Notes under the pieces: generated by a model
Told to the model about the DNA's origin: nothing
What the model saw: the letters and a program-made list of their open reading frames with translations, nothing else
Databases searched by the model: none
Shown here: positions 53,136-62,137 of the stretch, one piece after another
Position numbering within the stretch: position 1 is the stretch's first letter
How the letters are laid out: the number at the start of each line of letters is the position of its first letter
Position numbers and translations under genes: made by a program
Source: Robertkochia aurantiaca
GTDB lineage: Bacteria; Bacteroidota; Bacteroidia; Flavobacteriales; Flavobacteriaceae
DNA length: 64,000 nt
Direction: 5' to 3'
NCBI RefSeq assembly: GCF_020166495.1
Contig: NZ_JAINZS010000006.1
Span: 310,001-374,000 of the forward strand

Positions 53136-53552
53136 ATGGTGCAGGAAAAAACAAATTTCTCAGTAATGATAACTCTGGTCAGACCAAGACAGTACGGTGC
53201 TGGTATTATGAAGTATAAAGTTTTCGCAAACGATCAATTGATTTGTGAAATCGAAGATGATCAGACTTTAGAAATTGATTTGGATTCGGGAACGTATGTC
53301 GTCTTTTCAAAAGTCCTTTGGTTTAAGAGTAAAGAGTATAAGATGAATTTAGAGAATGGCGATACTTTAATGATAAGAACTAATAAATATATAATCTGCC
53401 TACCTGTTTTGCCAGTGCTTATCTACGGTCTGATCGTAGGTTTAGATCTCGATTCCAAAACTTTGGTTTATTCTGTCTTGATTCTTGTCGTCCTGATCTT
53501 GATTAATGTGCCAATTGTAAAGCGAAATTATCTAAAACTTTCAAAGCTATAA
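53136..53552 (+). CDS. hypothetical membrane protein, two C-terminal helices
   Basis: A 138-residue protein. The first 80 residues are polar and beta-like (MKYKVFANDQLICEIEDDQTLEIDLDSGTYVVFSKVLWFKSKEYKMNLENGDTLMI); two hydrophobic stretches follow, about 88-105 (ICLPVLPVLIYGLIVG) and 110-128 (LVYSVLILVVLILINVP). No family recognised. Start could be later at ATG 53166. Part of the orphan run. Confidence 0.55.
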   Translation: MVQEKTNFSVMITLVRPRQYGAGIMKYKVFANDQLICEIEDDQTLEIDLDSGTYVVFSKVLWFKSKEYKMNLENGDTLMIRTNKYIICLPVLPVLIYGLIVGLDLDSKTLVYSVLILVVLILINVPIVKRNYLKLSKL

Positions 53553-53562
53553 TCTAAAGGAA

Positions 53563-53661
53563 GCATGCGCCGCTTTATTAAAATACGAGAACCCCGGAAT
53601 GGAAACGTTTTATGAAAAACGTAAAGCCCAGATGGCCGGTAATAAGGATTCAAGGGATTGA
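53563..53661 (+). pseudogene. possible transposase C-terminal remnant
   Basis: A 32-codon open stretch ending TGA reads ACAALLKYENPGMETFYEKR and continues KAQMAG. The pattern of small residues, Asn-Pro and FYE followed by basic residues recalls the C-terminal region of IS110-type transposases. No start codon belongs to it and nothing upstream continues the similarity, so if real it is a scrap. It lies between two orphan genes. Confidence 0.35.
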
Positions 53662-53679
53662 TGTATATCAATAGTATAA

Positions 53680-54069
53680 ATGGAAATAAGGATAAAAAGA
53701 AAAAGGCTCATATTATTTTACTTAATGACATTCTTGTGGAGTCTCTTATTGATTTTGAAATTCGTTTATGGCGGTTTCGAAGATTGGTCTGACTACCTTT
53801 TAGTTTTTATCGCAGTTATTTTTATTTTTCAATATTCCCACAAAGTACTTACACCGTACGTAACAATTGCAAAAGGTATGATCTCGACCCATGAACTCTT
53901 TTCACCTAAAATAGACCTGACCCAGATAAAGCAGGTTAAAGAATTCGCCGGGGAGCTAATAATTAAAACCGATAAGGAGGAATTGCGAATAAACGCCGAA
54001 TTGATCGAGCAAAAGGAACTGAACAGTTTGAGAACAGAATTGAATCAAAAATGTAATTTGACTTACTGA
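53680..54069 (+). CDS. hypothetical membrane protein with PH-like C-terminus
   Basis: A 129-residue protein with two hydrophobic helices near 11-30 and 39-55, then a soluble part (VTIAKGMISTHELFSPKIDLTQIKQVKEFAGELIIKTDKEELRINAELIEQKELNSLRTEL) whose strand-strand-strand-helix order resembles bacterial PH-like membrane proteins. Family not certain. Orphan run, gap of 127 bases to the previous gene. Confidence 0.6.
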   Translation: MEIRIKRKRLILFYLMTFLWSLLLILKFVYGGFEDWSDYLLVFIAVIFIFQYSHKVLTPYVTIAKGMISTHELFSPKIDLTQIKQVKEFAGELIIKTDKEELRINAELIEQKELNSLRTELNQKCNLTY

Positions 54070-54158
54070 TCTCTGTCATTCCGGAAGGTCGGGGATCAGG
54101 TTCAGTGGAATTAAAACTGAGCAGAACATAGCTAAGGTTATAGTAGTTATCTAATAAA

Positions 54159-54734
54159 ATGAAAGCAAATACTGTTTTAATCACATTTCTTCTCCTTGGT
54201 GTTTGCTCCTTCTCGCAAAGAAAAGATTCTTCTGAAATGGACTTGCAGTCAGGATTGATTAAAATGAATATGGCGGAAGAGGGCATGCGTTTCACCGATG
54301 GGAAAATAACCACCTTTAGCAATGATGTAATCTCAACAGAGCAATTCAGAGGAAGTTATCTGGTGATAGATTTTTGGGCCACCTGGTGCGCACCCTGTGT
54401 GAAAGAAGCGCCGGTTTACAAGGAAATAGCAGAAGCATTCAGCGAGAAAAATATCGTATTTATTTCTGTTTCACTTGATCATGATTTTGAGGTCTGGAAG
54501 TCATTTCTGAAAGATAGAGAATGGAACCCGACCCACCATTACTGGTATGGTAAATCGGGGGATGATCCTTTTTTGTCTATAGCCTATTCAGCTATAAAAA
54601 TGACCGGTAAAACATTTTATGGGATTACCCTCCCAAAATATGTCATAATCTCTCCGACAGGCGAAATACTGAGCAATTCAGGGATCAGACCCGGCACCCC
54701 TGATTTTATAAATGAATTGCGAAATTACTTCTAG
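54159..54734 (+). CDS. TlpA-like secreted thioredoxin-fold protein
   Basis: A 191-residue protein with a signal peptide (MKANTVLITFLLLGVCSFSQ) and a thioredoxin fold of the TlpA/ResA group: LVIDFWATWCAPCVKEAPVYKEIA, with CAPC at 77-80, NIVFISVSLDHDFEVWKSFL, and the cis-Pro region TLPKYVIISPTGEILSNSG. It should be a periplasmic thiol reductase or redox partner. Its direct neighbours have no Cys pairs, so no partner is apparent. Confidence 0.88.
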   Translation: MKANTVLITFLLLGVCSFSQRKDSSEMDLQSGLIKMNMAEEGMRFTDGKITTFSNDVISTEQFRGSYLVIDFWATWCAPCVKEAPVYKEIAEAFSEKNIVFISVSLDHDFEVWKSFLKDREWNPTHHYWYGKSGDDPFLSIAYSAIKMTGKTFYGITLPKYVIISPTGEILSNSGIRPGTPDFINELRNYF

Positions 54735-54956
54735 ATAATCCGCTCTGGGCCCTAATTGAAAAAATCTGTTCTGTACTACAAGATTTAGAATATATTCCTA
54801 TATTGATCTTTTAATTTTTTGTCGGAGCTATTCTGAATAATGGCCAAATTGCATCATAAGAGGAAGCGAGGCATATAACTTAATCCTCTATTGACAGCTG
54901 CGGTTAGTCAAACAGCTTATTCATCAAAAGCAGCAGATATTTAATTTCAAATAATC

Positions 54957-55397
54957 ATGAAAAAAGCATCCTTTCTTTTATTAGTCTTAATCTCATCCCA
55001 ATTTTCTTTCTCACAACTTTCTCCTCAGGAAATAACATTTAATTTCTTCGAAACTTATAAAGCCAAGGGGGCATCCACAGCATTGGAGGATTTATATGAA
55101 ACCAATCCCTGGATGTCCAGGTCTGCCGATGCCATCACCAATCTAAAAAGTCAACTTGAGGGACTAAATAAAGATTATGTAGGAGCATATCATGGTTATG
55201 AAAAAATAACGGAGAAAACGCTTGGAAATAGTTATATGCTGTTAAGTTTCATGGTGAAATATGACCGGCAACCTATTCGATTCATATTTCACTACTATAA
55301 ACCAAAGGATAAGTGGGTCATTTATGCATTTAAGTTCGATGCGAATATTGATGAAGAGCTGGATGAATCTGCCAAGGTTTATTATCAGGACTTATAA
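54957..55397 (+). CDS. orphan secreted protein, NTF2/SnoaL-like
   Basis: A 146-residue protein with signal peptide (MKKASFLLLVLISSQFSFSQ). The mature part reads QEITFNFFETYKAKGASTALEDLYETNPWM ... YEKITEKTLGNSYMLLSFMVKYDRQPIRFIFHYYKPKDKWVIYAFKFDAN, an alpha plus beta-sheet order compatible with NTF2-like/DUF4019-type small exported proteins. No motif decides this. Orphan run. Confidence 0.65.
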   Translation: MKKASFLLLVLISSQFSFSQLSPQEITFNFFETYKAKGASTALEDLYETNPWMSRSADAITNLKSQLEGLNKDYVGAYHGYEKITEKTLGNSYMLLSFMVKYDRQPIRFIFHYYKPKDKWVIYAFKFDANIDEELDESAKVYYQDL

Positions 55398-55420
55398 ATA
55401 AAATCAGGGTTCAAAAGGAC

Positions 55421-55522
55421 ATGACGGACCTAACCTTATTTGACAATTTTCGAAAATATTTCCCAGATCAGATAAATCGTAAAATTGAGGCAGGTCTTTC
55501 AATAGCTCGTTTTTGCTACTGA
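55421..55522 (+). other. possible tiny reading frame between orphan genes
   Basis: ATG 55421 opens 33 codons (MTDLTLFDNFRKYFPDQINR...) to TGA at 55522. Nothing else lies in this 200-base gap. It has no promoter box; the composition is plausible for a fragment of a larger protein. Reported only so that it is not missed. Confidence 0.2.
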
Positions 55523-55605
55523 TAAAGCCCAAATAGGGACTTTATTCTTTAAGTCTCTAGCCATTGGCACGAAACGGCTTAGAAATCTTCATACCAATAA
55601 TCTGA

Positions 55606-56166
55606 ATGAACAAGTTTGCTGCAATAATTTTACTATCAATCAATATGTTTTATTGTAATCGATATGAAAAAGAAATTGATCAACTGGCCATAGCCAAAAG
55701 GCACTTCACGGTACTCGATGATTCTAACTATTCGAAGGTGGATTTCTGGTTTTCTGATAGCTTAATTATAGAGGAAGGGAGTTATAAGCAAGTCTATTCT
55801 AAAAACGAATACATAGAATTATTAAAATGGGACTCAGTCTTTGATCCAAGCTATGAAATAATTGAGCTGCTGAAACTTGAAAAGGGCGTAAAGGCAAGAA
55901 TTTCAAAATTGGATAAAAGAATAGCGTTTCTTCATGGCAAACCATTCATAACGAATCAGACACTGAGATTCGAGAAAAGTAAAATAGTAAGTATTGAGAT
56001 TGAATATTCGAATTTCAATGATTCAATATGGTCGGCAAGGAAAAATGAACTTTTACGTTGGATTGAAAAGAACCATCCCGAGTTAAATGGTTTTATTTAT
56101 GATCAAACAGAAAGTGGGGGCGAAAAATTTTTAAGAGCCTTAGAGTTATATCAATTAAGGCATTAA
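55606..56166 (+). CDS. orphan lipoprotein, SnoaL-like
   Basis: A 186-residue protein. Signal MNKFAAIILLSINMFYC with lipobox Cys17 (NMFYC). The mature part has QLAIAKRHFTVLDDSNYSKVDFWFSDSLIIEEGSYKQVYSKNEYIELLKWDSVFDPSYEI ... LRFEKSKIVSIEIEYSNFNDSIWSARKNELLRWI, the residue pattern of an NTF2/SnoaL-type cone, perhaps distantly related to the protein two genes upstream. No catalytic motif. Last gene of the AT-rich orphan run. Confidence 0.65.
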   Translation: MNKFAAIILLSINMFYCNRYEKEIDQLAIAKRHFTVLDDSNYSKVDFWFSDSLIIEEGSYKQVYSKNEYIELLKWDSVFDPSYEIIELLKLEKGVKARISKLDKRIAFLHGKPFITNQTLRFEKSKIVSIEIEYSNFNDSIWSARKNELLRWIEKNHPELNGFIYDQTESGGEKFLRALELYQLRH

Positions 56167-56298
56167 CTGGCAAAACATATTTTGCAAGATCCGGGAAGGT
56201 TTAATAATATTACCTATCTTAAATTTTCGCAATGATCTGAATCGCTCGTGCATGTACCATTAACGTTCATGTTCTTAAAATCCTAAAATCAACAACCG

Positions 56299-56517
56299 AT
56301 GGGAATCACCATACTAATCGCCACCTTACTATTTTTAACCACCAATTTCCTGTTTTGGAAATTTACCCATACGCATTTCGAAAAGGAATACGGCAAGAAG
56401 GTATTTCAGCATTGGCGCACCAAAACCTATTACTGGCAGGGAGCCATTTTCGTGAGTACGGGGGTAACTGCCGTGATCATTTTTCTGTTGCAGGGGGCCG
56501 ATATACTGACCTTCTGA
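56299..56517 (+). CDS. two-helix small membrane protein
   Basis: A 72-residue protein: hydrophobic 1-20 (MGITILIATLLFLTTNFLFW), polar basic loop (KFTHTHFEKEYGKKVFQHWRTK), hydrophobic 48-66 (GAIFVSTGVTAVIIFLLQG). Similar tiny proteins occur in flavobacteria by my recollection; function unknown. GC content returns to that of the rest of the window here. Confidence 0.6.
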   Translation: MGITILIATLLFLTTNFLFWKFTHTHFEKEYGKKVFQHWRTKTYYWQGAIFVSTGVTAVIIFLLQGADILTF

Positions 56518-56655
56518 AATTCTTTAATAAGAATAAGCTTCCCGCGATTATAAAAGCAGGCCTTATCATTATTAGCCTCCCGTAAAATTCATTAATTTAG
56601 GGGAATAGCATTATTTGAATTTCCCGAACCCCACCAGGCTTTTAGCAACTAACAG

Positions 56656-57396
56656 ATGTGTTACCATACCAGCCAGACGAAAACTACCTCTCAGCTTGAG
56701 AAACGATTCAATGTCTCACGTGACAAACGTTATGATATCGGGGAGCTGGATTTTACCTTTTACCATTCGAACGGGTTTGCGCATCAGAACATCCTGATCG
56801 TGCCCCAGCAAGAGCCTGATACCCTCACCCCGGCTAAATGGGGGCTGATACCCCCGGATCAGCCGGGTGCCGATCATGAGAGCTATTACAAGAAGAGCAT
56901 ACGCTATGGCAGCGGACTTAACGCCCGTTCAGAGAAGCTTTTCGATCATTTCGTTTACCGGCTTTCCGCCTATGAGCGCAGGTGCCTGGTGCCGCTCGAC
57001 GGCTTTTTCGAGCCACATGAAAAGGCCGGAAAAAAGTTCCCTTATTACATACATCGCAAGAATAAGGAATGTTTTGGCGTGGCGGGTATCTATACCATAA
57101 CGCCCGATAATTATGTCACCGTATCCCTGCTAACCAAAGAAGCCTCTCCGTTTATGGCTGAGATCCATAATAAACGCAAGAGGCAACCTGTTTTGTTAAA
57201 AGCCGAAGATGAAAACGCCTGGCTTGACCCCGCAGCAAACCGGGAACAGCTTGAAGCGATCATCGCTTCTGCTTATAAAGACGAATCGCTCGAGGGATGG
57301 GCTGTGAGCCGTGATCTTTTCAGAACCGGTGTTGACTCAGACAGACCTTCAATCGTCGAGCCCTTTCCCTATTCGGAACTTAACGCCTTGTTTTAG
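56656..57396 (+). CDS. SRAP-family protein (YedK/HMCES)
   Basis: A 246-residue protein that crosslinks abasic sites in single-stranded DNA. Catalytic Cys2 directly after Met (MCYHTSQ), Asn in SGLNARSEKL, Glu in LVPLDGFFEPHE and His in FMAEIHNKRKRQPVLL complete the active set. The Cys2 position fixes the start. Length fits the family. It shields abasic sites at replication forks. Its stop overlaps the stop of the convergent GH16 gene by 17 bases. Confidence 0.95.
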   Translation: MCYHTSQTKTTSQLEKRFNVSRDKRYDIGELDFTFYHSNGFAHQNILIVPQQEPDTLTPAKWGLIPPDQPGADHESYYKKSIRYGSGLNARSEKLFDHFVYRLSAYERRCLVPLDGFFEPHEKAGKKFPYYIHRKNKECFGVAGIYTITPDNYVTVSLLTKEASPFMAEIHNKRKRQPVLLKAEDENAWLDPAANREQLEAIIASAYKDESLEGWAVSRDLFRTGVDSDRPSIVEPFPYSELNALF

Positions 57397-58165
57397 AAGT
57401 GATGTCTTCCGCCTGGTAGACCTTGATATAGTCGATCACATACCGGGCCGGGAAAATGGCATCGTTTACTTCAGGCCCTCCAAAGTTTCCGCCAATGGCC
57501 ATGTTCAGCAGCAGATAGAAGGGCTGATCATAGGGCCAGGTCTCCTCATTCTTTTCTTTGGGCGCGTAGGTATACACTTTTTCACCGTCAACACTGAAGG
57601 TGATACTTTCAGGAGTCCAGTCTGCCCTGAATAGGTGAAATCCTTTTTCGATGTTGTCGATATAGGTTTTTTGGGTATTGATGGTATTCCCATGGCTGGA
57701 AGCGGTATGCATAGAGGTGAACACCATACCGGGTTCCCTGCCTACATATTCCAGGATGTCGATCTCTCCGCATACGGGCCATCCGACTTCATCGATATTG
57801 CTTCCCAGCATCCAAAAGGCAGGCCATAAACCTTTACCCTCGGGGATGTTAGCGCGGATCTCCACCGTTCCGTACCTGAATTCAAATTTATCTTTGGTGT
57901 TTATCCGGGCAGAGTGATAAGCATCGCCCTCTTTTCTGGCAGTGATCACCAGGTTTCCGTCTTCGAAACCGATGGATTCATCCCCGTACAGCTGCAGCTC
58001 ATTATTCCCCCAGCCGCAAAGATCAGGGCAACCGTTTCCCTTTTCGATATTCCATAAGGTCGAATCAAGGCTGCTGCCTTCAAAATCTTCGAACAGCACG
58101 AGTTTTTGAGCCTGCAAGGATACCAGTCCTGCAAGAAAGCATACTACTAAGGCGATTTTTTTCAT
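57380..58165 (-). CDS. secreted GH16 beta-glucanase (laminarinase-like)
   Basis: A 261-residue enzyme with a signal peptide (ends LQAQ). The GH16 catalytic motif EIDILEY lies at 134-140 with nucleophile E134, D136 and acid/base E139. Other features: GCPDLCGWGNNELQLY, RYGTVEIRANIPEGKGLWPAFWMLGSNID, DNIEKGFHLFRADWTPESITFSVDGEKVY and FYLLLNMAIGGNFGGPEV. It is fully secreted, not lipidated, and should cut beta-1,3-glucans. It is the last gene of the PUL, overlapping the GH3 gene by four bases. Confidence 0.95.
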   Translation of the reverse strand: MKKIALVVCFLAGLVSLQAQKLVLFEDFEGSSLDSTLWNIEKGNGCPDLCGWGNNELQLYGDESIGFEDGNLVITARKEGDAYHSARINTKDKFEFRYGTVEIRANIPEGKGLWPAFWMLGSNIDEVGWPVCGEIDILEYVGREPGMVFTSMHTASSHGNTINTQKTYIDNIEKGFHLFRADWTPESITFSVDGEKVYTYAPKEKNEETWPYDQPFYLLLNMAIGGNFGGPEVNDAIFPARYVIDYIKVYQAEDITSKTRR

Positions 58166-60435
58166 TCTGACAGGGTAAATTCGGTTTCCAGCAGTTTGTC
58201 TGAACTTCCGCCCACGAATACTTTAAAGTCACCTGCTTCGGCTTCCCAGGTATTGTTGGCGGTATAGAACTTCAGGTCCTCTTCGGTCAGCTCGAAAGAG
58301 ACCGTTACCGATTCACCCGGTTGCAGCATATGCTGGCTGAACTTCTTGAGTTCTTTCACCGGCCTTGTTCTGCTGCCTGTGAGGTCACGTATGTACAATT
58401 GCACGGTTTCTGTTCCTGCCACATCTCCGCTGTTGGTAAGGGTTGCTGTTACATTTAAAGCACCGTCACGAGCCATGGTGGCACCGGAAGTCTTAAGGTT
58501 GCTGTATTCAAAATCAGTGTAACTCAGCCCATACCCGAAAGGGTAGAGCGGTTCATTGCTCTCATCGATATAATGTGACCAGAAAACCAGGTCAGGTGCG
58601 GGAATTTCAGGTCTTCCGGTATTCTTGTAATTGTAATAGATCGGCACCTGCCCGACACTTTTCGGAAAGGTCATCGGCAGTTTTCCGTTAGGGTTATGAT
58701 CACCATACAGTACCTGGGCGATCGCGTTTCCGCTCTGGGTTCCCAGATGCCAGGCTTCGACGATGGCAGGGATGTTCTCATCTGCCCATTCGATGGCGAG
58801 CGGACGTCCGTTCATCAATACCAGTACGATGTTCTTATTGACCTCGTATACAGCTTCTAGCAGTTCCTGCTGCAGACCCGGAAGGTCCAGGCTGGTTCTG
58901 CTTCGCCCTTCTCCAGACTGGAAACCGTGTTCTCCTAGCACCATGATCACTACATCCTTGTCACGGGCCATTGCCACAGCCTCTTCAATTCCCGTGCGGT
59001 CTGTGGTGTTGATGCGGGTTTCCATGGTGAAGCTCGGTTGACCTTCGACCAGTTTTACTCCCTGCTCGTGGGTGAGTTCATTATCTGCATATTGCTGAAG
59101 ACCTTCCAGTACTGAAATTGCGGTCTCATCGTCTGCAGCGATGCGCCAGCTACCCAGGGGAGAGGTTTTGTCGGCTGCCAGCGGACCGATGAGTGCGATG
59201 TCAAGGCCTTCCTTTTTAAGCGGAAGCAATTTGTTTTCATTCTTGAGCAACACGATCGACTTTTTAGCCATGTCGAGAACAGCCTGCTGGTGTTCTTCGC
59301 TGCCAATCACCTCTTTTTCTCTCTCAGGATCGCAATAGCGATAAGGGTCATCGAACAATCCGAGTTCGAATTTCACTTTGAGTATACGTCTCACCGCGTC
59401 GTCGATAAGGGCTTCATCTACCTTGCCTTCCTTTACCAGGGCAGGCAGGTGATTCAGGTAATGATAAGACTCCATATCCATATCGCTTCCTGCGGTGACA
59501 GCTTTATAGGCGGCATCTTTTCCGTCTCTGGCATAGCCATGCGGAATCATTTCATTGATAGAGCCCCAGTCGGAAACCACAAAACCCTCGAACTGCCAGT
59601 CGCCTTTCAGTATATCACGTTGCAGGAATGTATTTCCGGTGGCCGGAATACCGTTCAGGTCATTAAAGGCGTTCATAAAGGTTCTTACCCCTTCTTCCTT
59701 AGCTGCCTGAAAGGGAGGGAGGATCTCGTTATACAAGGTAGCGGTTCCGATGTCAACTGTGTTATAGTCTTTTCCCGCTATGGCAAAGCCGTAGGCGGCA
59801 AAGTGCTTGGCACAGGCCGCAACGGTAAGCGGGTCTGACAGATCGCTTCCCTGGAATCCTCTGACCCTGGCACGGGCGATCTGACTTCCGAGGTAGGAAT
59901 CTTCTCCTGCTCCTTCCATGACGCGCCCCCATCGGGCATCTCTTGAAATGTCTACCATGGGAGCAAAGGTCCAGTTGATCCCGCTGGCAGCAGCTTCTGC
60001 TGCTGCTACCTGGGCCGATCTTTCGATGGCTTCCAGGTTCCAGCTGGCCGCTTCGGCCAGCGGGATTGGACTTACTGTTTTATAGCCGTGAATGACGTCG
60101 AAACCGATGATCAATGGAATCCCCAGTCTTGACTCCTCTACGGCGATCTTTTGTACTTTCCGTACTTCTTCCACACCGCGCACATTAAGCATTGACCCGA
60201 CACGGCCTTGTTTCAGATCTTCGTACTTGTCGGCGGCATCTCCGTCCTGGGGAGCCGGTCCGGTGACGTTCCAAAACCCGTTATACTGGTTCATCTGTCC
60301 GATCTTTTCTTCCAGGGTCATCAGTGACAGGAGGGAGTCTACTTTCTGATCGGTATCTGACATGGCTGATGTCGTTTGAGCCCGGGCTGAAAGCGTCATA
60401 AATAACGCCGCTGCCCAGATGATTGAATTTTTCAT
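58162..60435 (-). CDS. bglX: secreted GH3 beta-glucosidase
   Basis: A 757-residue enzyme with signal peptide (ends SARAQ). Catalytic nucleophile D289 in FVVSDWG; substrate-binding KHF in ACAKHFAAYG and GRVMEGAGEDSYL; C-terminal domain with ESNEPLYPFGYGLSYTDFEYSNL and a fibronectin-like end (TATLTNSGDVAGTETVQLYIRDL). It releases glucose from beta-glucan oligosaccharides in the periplasm. It is translationally coupled to the downstream GH16 (overlap ATGA) and follows the lipoprotein GH16 by 45 bases. Confidence 0.95.
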   Translation of the reverse strand: MKNSIIWAAALFMTLSARAQTTSAMSDTDQKVDSLLSLMTLEEKIGQMNQYNGFWNVTGPAPQDGDAADKYEDLKQGRVGSMLNVRGVEEVRKVQKIAVEESRLGIPLIIGFDVIHGYKTVSPIPLAEAASWNLEAIERSAQVAAAEAAASGINWTFAPMVDISRDARWGRVMEGAGEDSYLGSQIARARVRGFQGSDLSDPLTVAACAKHFAAYGFAIAGKDYNTVDIGTATLYNEILPPFQAAKEEGVRTFMNAFNDLNGIPATGNTFLQRDILKGDWQFEGFVVSDWGSINEMIPHGYARDGKDAAYKAVTAGSDMDMESYHYLNHLPALVKEGKVDEALIDDAVRRILKVKFELGLFDDPYRYCDPEREKEVIGSEEHQQAVLDMAKKSIVLLKNENKLLPLKKEGLDIALIGPLAADKTSPLGSWRIAADDETAISVLEGLQQYADNELTHEQGVKLVEGQPSFTMETRINTTDRTGIEEAVAMARDKDVVIMVLGEHGFQSGEGRSRTSLDLPGLQQELLEAVYEVNKNIVLVLMNGRPLAIEWADENIPAIVEAWHLGTQSGNAIAQVLYGDHNPNGKLPMTFPKSVGQVPIYYNYKNTGRPEIPAPDLVFWSHYIDESNEPLYPFGYGLSYTDFEYSNLKTSGATMARDGALNVTATLTNSGDVAGTETVQLYIRDLTGSRTRPVKELKKFSQHMLQPGESVTVSFELTEEDLKFYTANNTWEAEAGDFKVFVGGSSDKLLETEFTLSE

Positions 60436-60480
60436 GCTATTGTGCTTAACCGGTTGGTGTTATGTGTTTTACGTTTAAAT

Positions 60481-62133
60481 TTACTGATATACTCTCACAT
60501 AATCAATTTCCATCGTTGCAGAGGTGAAATCGGGATCTATATCACCTCCGAGTGTTCCTCCCATCGCCATATTCAGGATCAGGAAGAAATCTTTGTTGAA
60601 GGGAAGATCAGCATTGTTCGAAACACTGTGATACATCTCATCGTCAACATAGAAATCAATGCTGGTTTCACTCCATTCCATCGCATAGGTATGGAAAGCT
60701 GTGGTGGCATCGGCTACCGTGGTGCTTCCAGTTCTGGCATTCCCTGCGAAATTGTTGGGATCATGGGTGGTTCCTAAAATGGTTTCCGGATTGTTTCCGG
60801 TGAACTCCATGATATCGATCTCCCCGGCGCCCGGCCACGGATTGGTATCGATATCGCTTCCTAACATCCAGAAGGCCGGCCAGGTTCCACCGCCCTGAGG
60901 CATTTTTGCCCGTACTTCAACTCGCCCGTAGGTAAAGCTGAAATTATCTTTGGTAGTGATTCGTGCCGAGGTGTATTCCTTTCCACCTACAGCCTCTTTG
61001 ATGGCTGTAATCTTCAGGTACCCGTCTTCAATCCTGATATTGTCAGGAGAATCGGTATAGTACTGGGCTTCGTTATTACCCCAGCCGCAAAGGTCAGGAC
61101 AACCATCACCCAGCTCGTAATTCCAAACGGTGGCATCAGGAGCCCCCGGGGTATCGAATTCACGCGCCCAGATCAGTTCGTCGAAATTGTTTCCTGAAGG
61201 CTCGCTTCCCCCTCCGGCACCTGCATCGGTAGCGATCAGGATGAACCACCAGTCGAATTCATTATTTCCGTCTGTGGTCTTAACGATCATTTCATCGGCC
61301 GAACGGCTGAAGATCTCATAACGGTGGTCTCCGCCGGTATAATAACCAAGGAAACCGGTGCCTGACAATGAGAGGGTTTCGACTCCATTCGGTTCGCTCA
61401 GTGCCCAAACCTCCTGGTAGTCATTGTACGGGTAATTGATGATATCTGCTCCCTGTGCTTCCCCTCCTGGACCTGCCAGTTCTTCGATAAGCACTTCACG
61501 TCCGAAAACTGTTCCTTCAGGAGTGTCTGTAGTCTCATCAGTAATATGGGTGAAGGTTCCATCTGCGTTGAAGATATACCGGTCGTCGTACATACCGACT
61601 CCTGTTTTCTCCTCAGGGCCTGCGCCATACCATTCTGTCGGGATATTCCCTCCTACGGGTCCGAGACCGAAGTGACCGGAGGCTTCTGACTTGATCCTCC
61701 AGGTTCGACTTCCGTCGCCCACTAACATCTGCAACAGGTCGGCCGGTGGCTGATAGGTAACCAAAACTTCAACGCCTACGTTCTTACTGGTTGAAATACC
61801 GCCGGTTCCCACCGCAACCACACTTACGTTATAGGTGAAAAGTCCGGTATTACTAAAGTTAAAAGTGGTCTCTCCGGAAGGGACAGCGCGGGTTTCTCCG
61901 TTAAAAATAAACTGGTATCCCAGGGCGTCATCTGCAGAAGCAGTAAAGTGAACGCTTCCGCTTCCGTCTCCGTAAGGGTTATCGGCATCTGCACCCACGA
62001 TATCTACCGCCACTTCCAGGTTAGAGGGGGTAATGATCGGGTCCAGTTCGGCCAGGTCTTCTTCGCATGATACCAGGATTATGGCGAGTAGCCATAATCC
62101 TGATAAGCGGTATATAAGTTTGAAAATATTCAT
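60481..62133 (-). CDS. lipoprotein GH16 glucanase with N-terminal PKD-like domains
   Basis: A 550-residue surface lipoprotein: LLAIILVSC lipobox (Cys23), PKD-like beta sandwich to about 105, a central beta domain of about 200 residues (DLLQMLVGDGSRTWRI ... EFDWWFILIATDAG) of unknown kind, then the GH16 domain 315-550: GCPDLCGWGNNEAQYYTDS, TYGRVEVRAKMPQGGGTWPAFWMLGSDID, catalytic GEIDIMEFTG, and FFLILNMAMGGTLGGDID. It probably makes first cuts in laminarin-like glucan on the outer surface. It starts only four bases after the stop of the binding-protein gene. Confidence 0.93.
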   Translation of the reverse strand: MNIFKLIYRLSGLWLLAIILVSCEEDLAELDPIITPSNLEVAVDIVGADADNPYGDGSGSVHFTASADDALGYQFIFNGETRAVPSGETTFNFSNTGLFTYNVSVVAVGTGGISTSKNVGVEVLVTYQPPADLLQMLVGDGSRTWRIKSEASGHFGLGPVGGNIPTEWYGAGPEEKTGVGMYDDRYIFNADGTFTHITDETTDTPEGTVFGREVLIEELAGPGGEAQGADIINYPYNDYQEVWALSEPNGVETLSLSGTGFLGYYTGGDHRYEIFSRSADEMIVKTTDGNNEFDWWFILIATDAGAGGGSEPSGNNFDELIWAREFDTPGAPDATVWNYELGDGCPDLCGWGNNEAQYYTDSPDNIRIEDGYLKITAIKEAVGGKEYTSARITTKDNFSFTYGRVEVRAKMPQGGGTWPAFWMLGSDIDTNPWPGAGEIDIMEFTGNNPETILGTTHDPNNFAGNARTGSTTVADATTAFHTYAMEWSETSIDFYVDDEMYHSVSNNADLPFNKDFFLILNMAMGGTLGGDIDPDFTSATMEIDYVRVYQ

Positions 62134-62137
62134 AAGA

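Noticed and set aside
52924-53154. 76-codon minus-strand frame between two orphan genes
   Set aside because: It overlaps both neighbours and lacks any signal, motif or promoter; judged chance.
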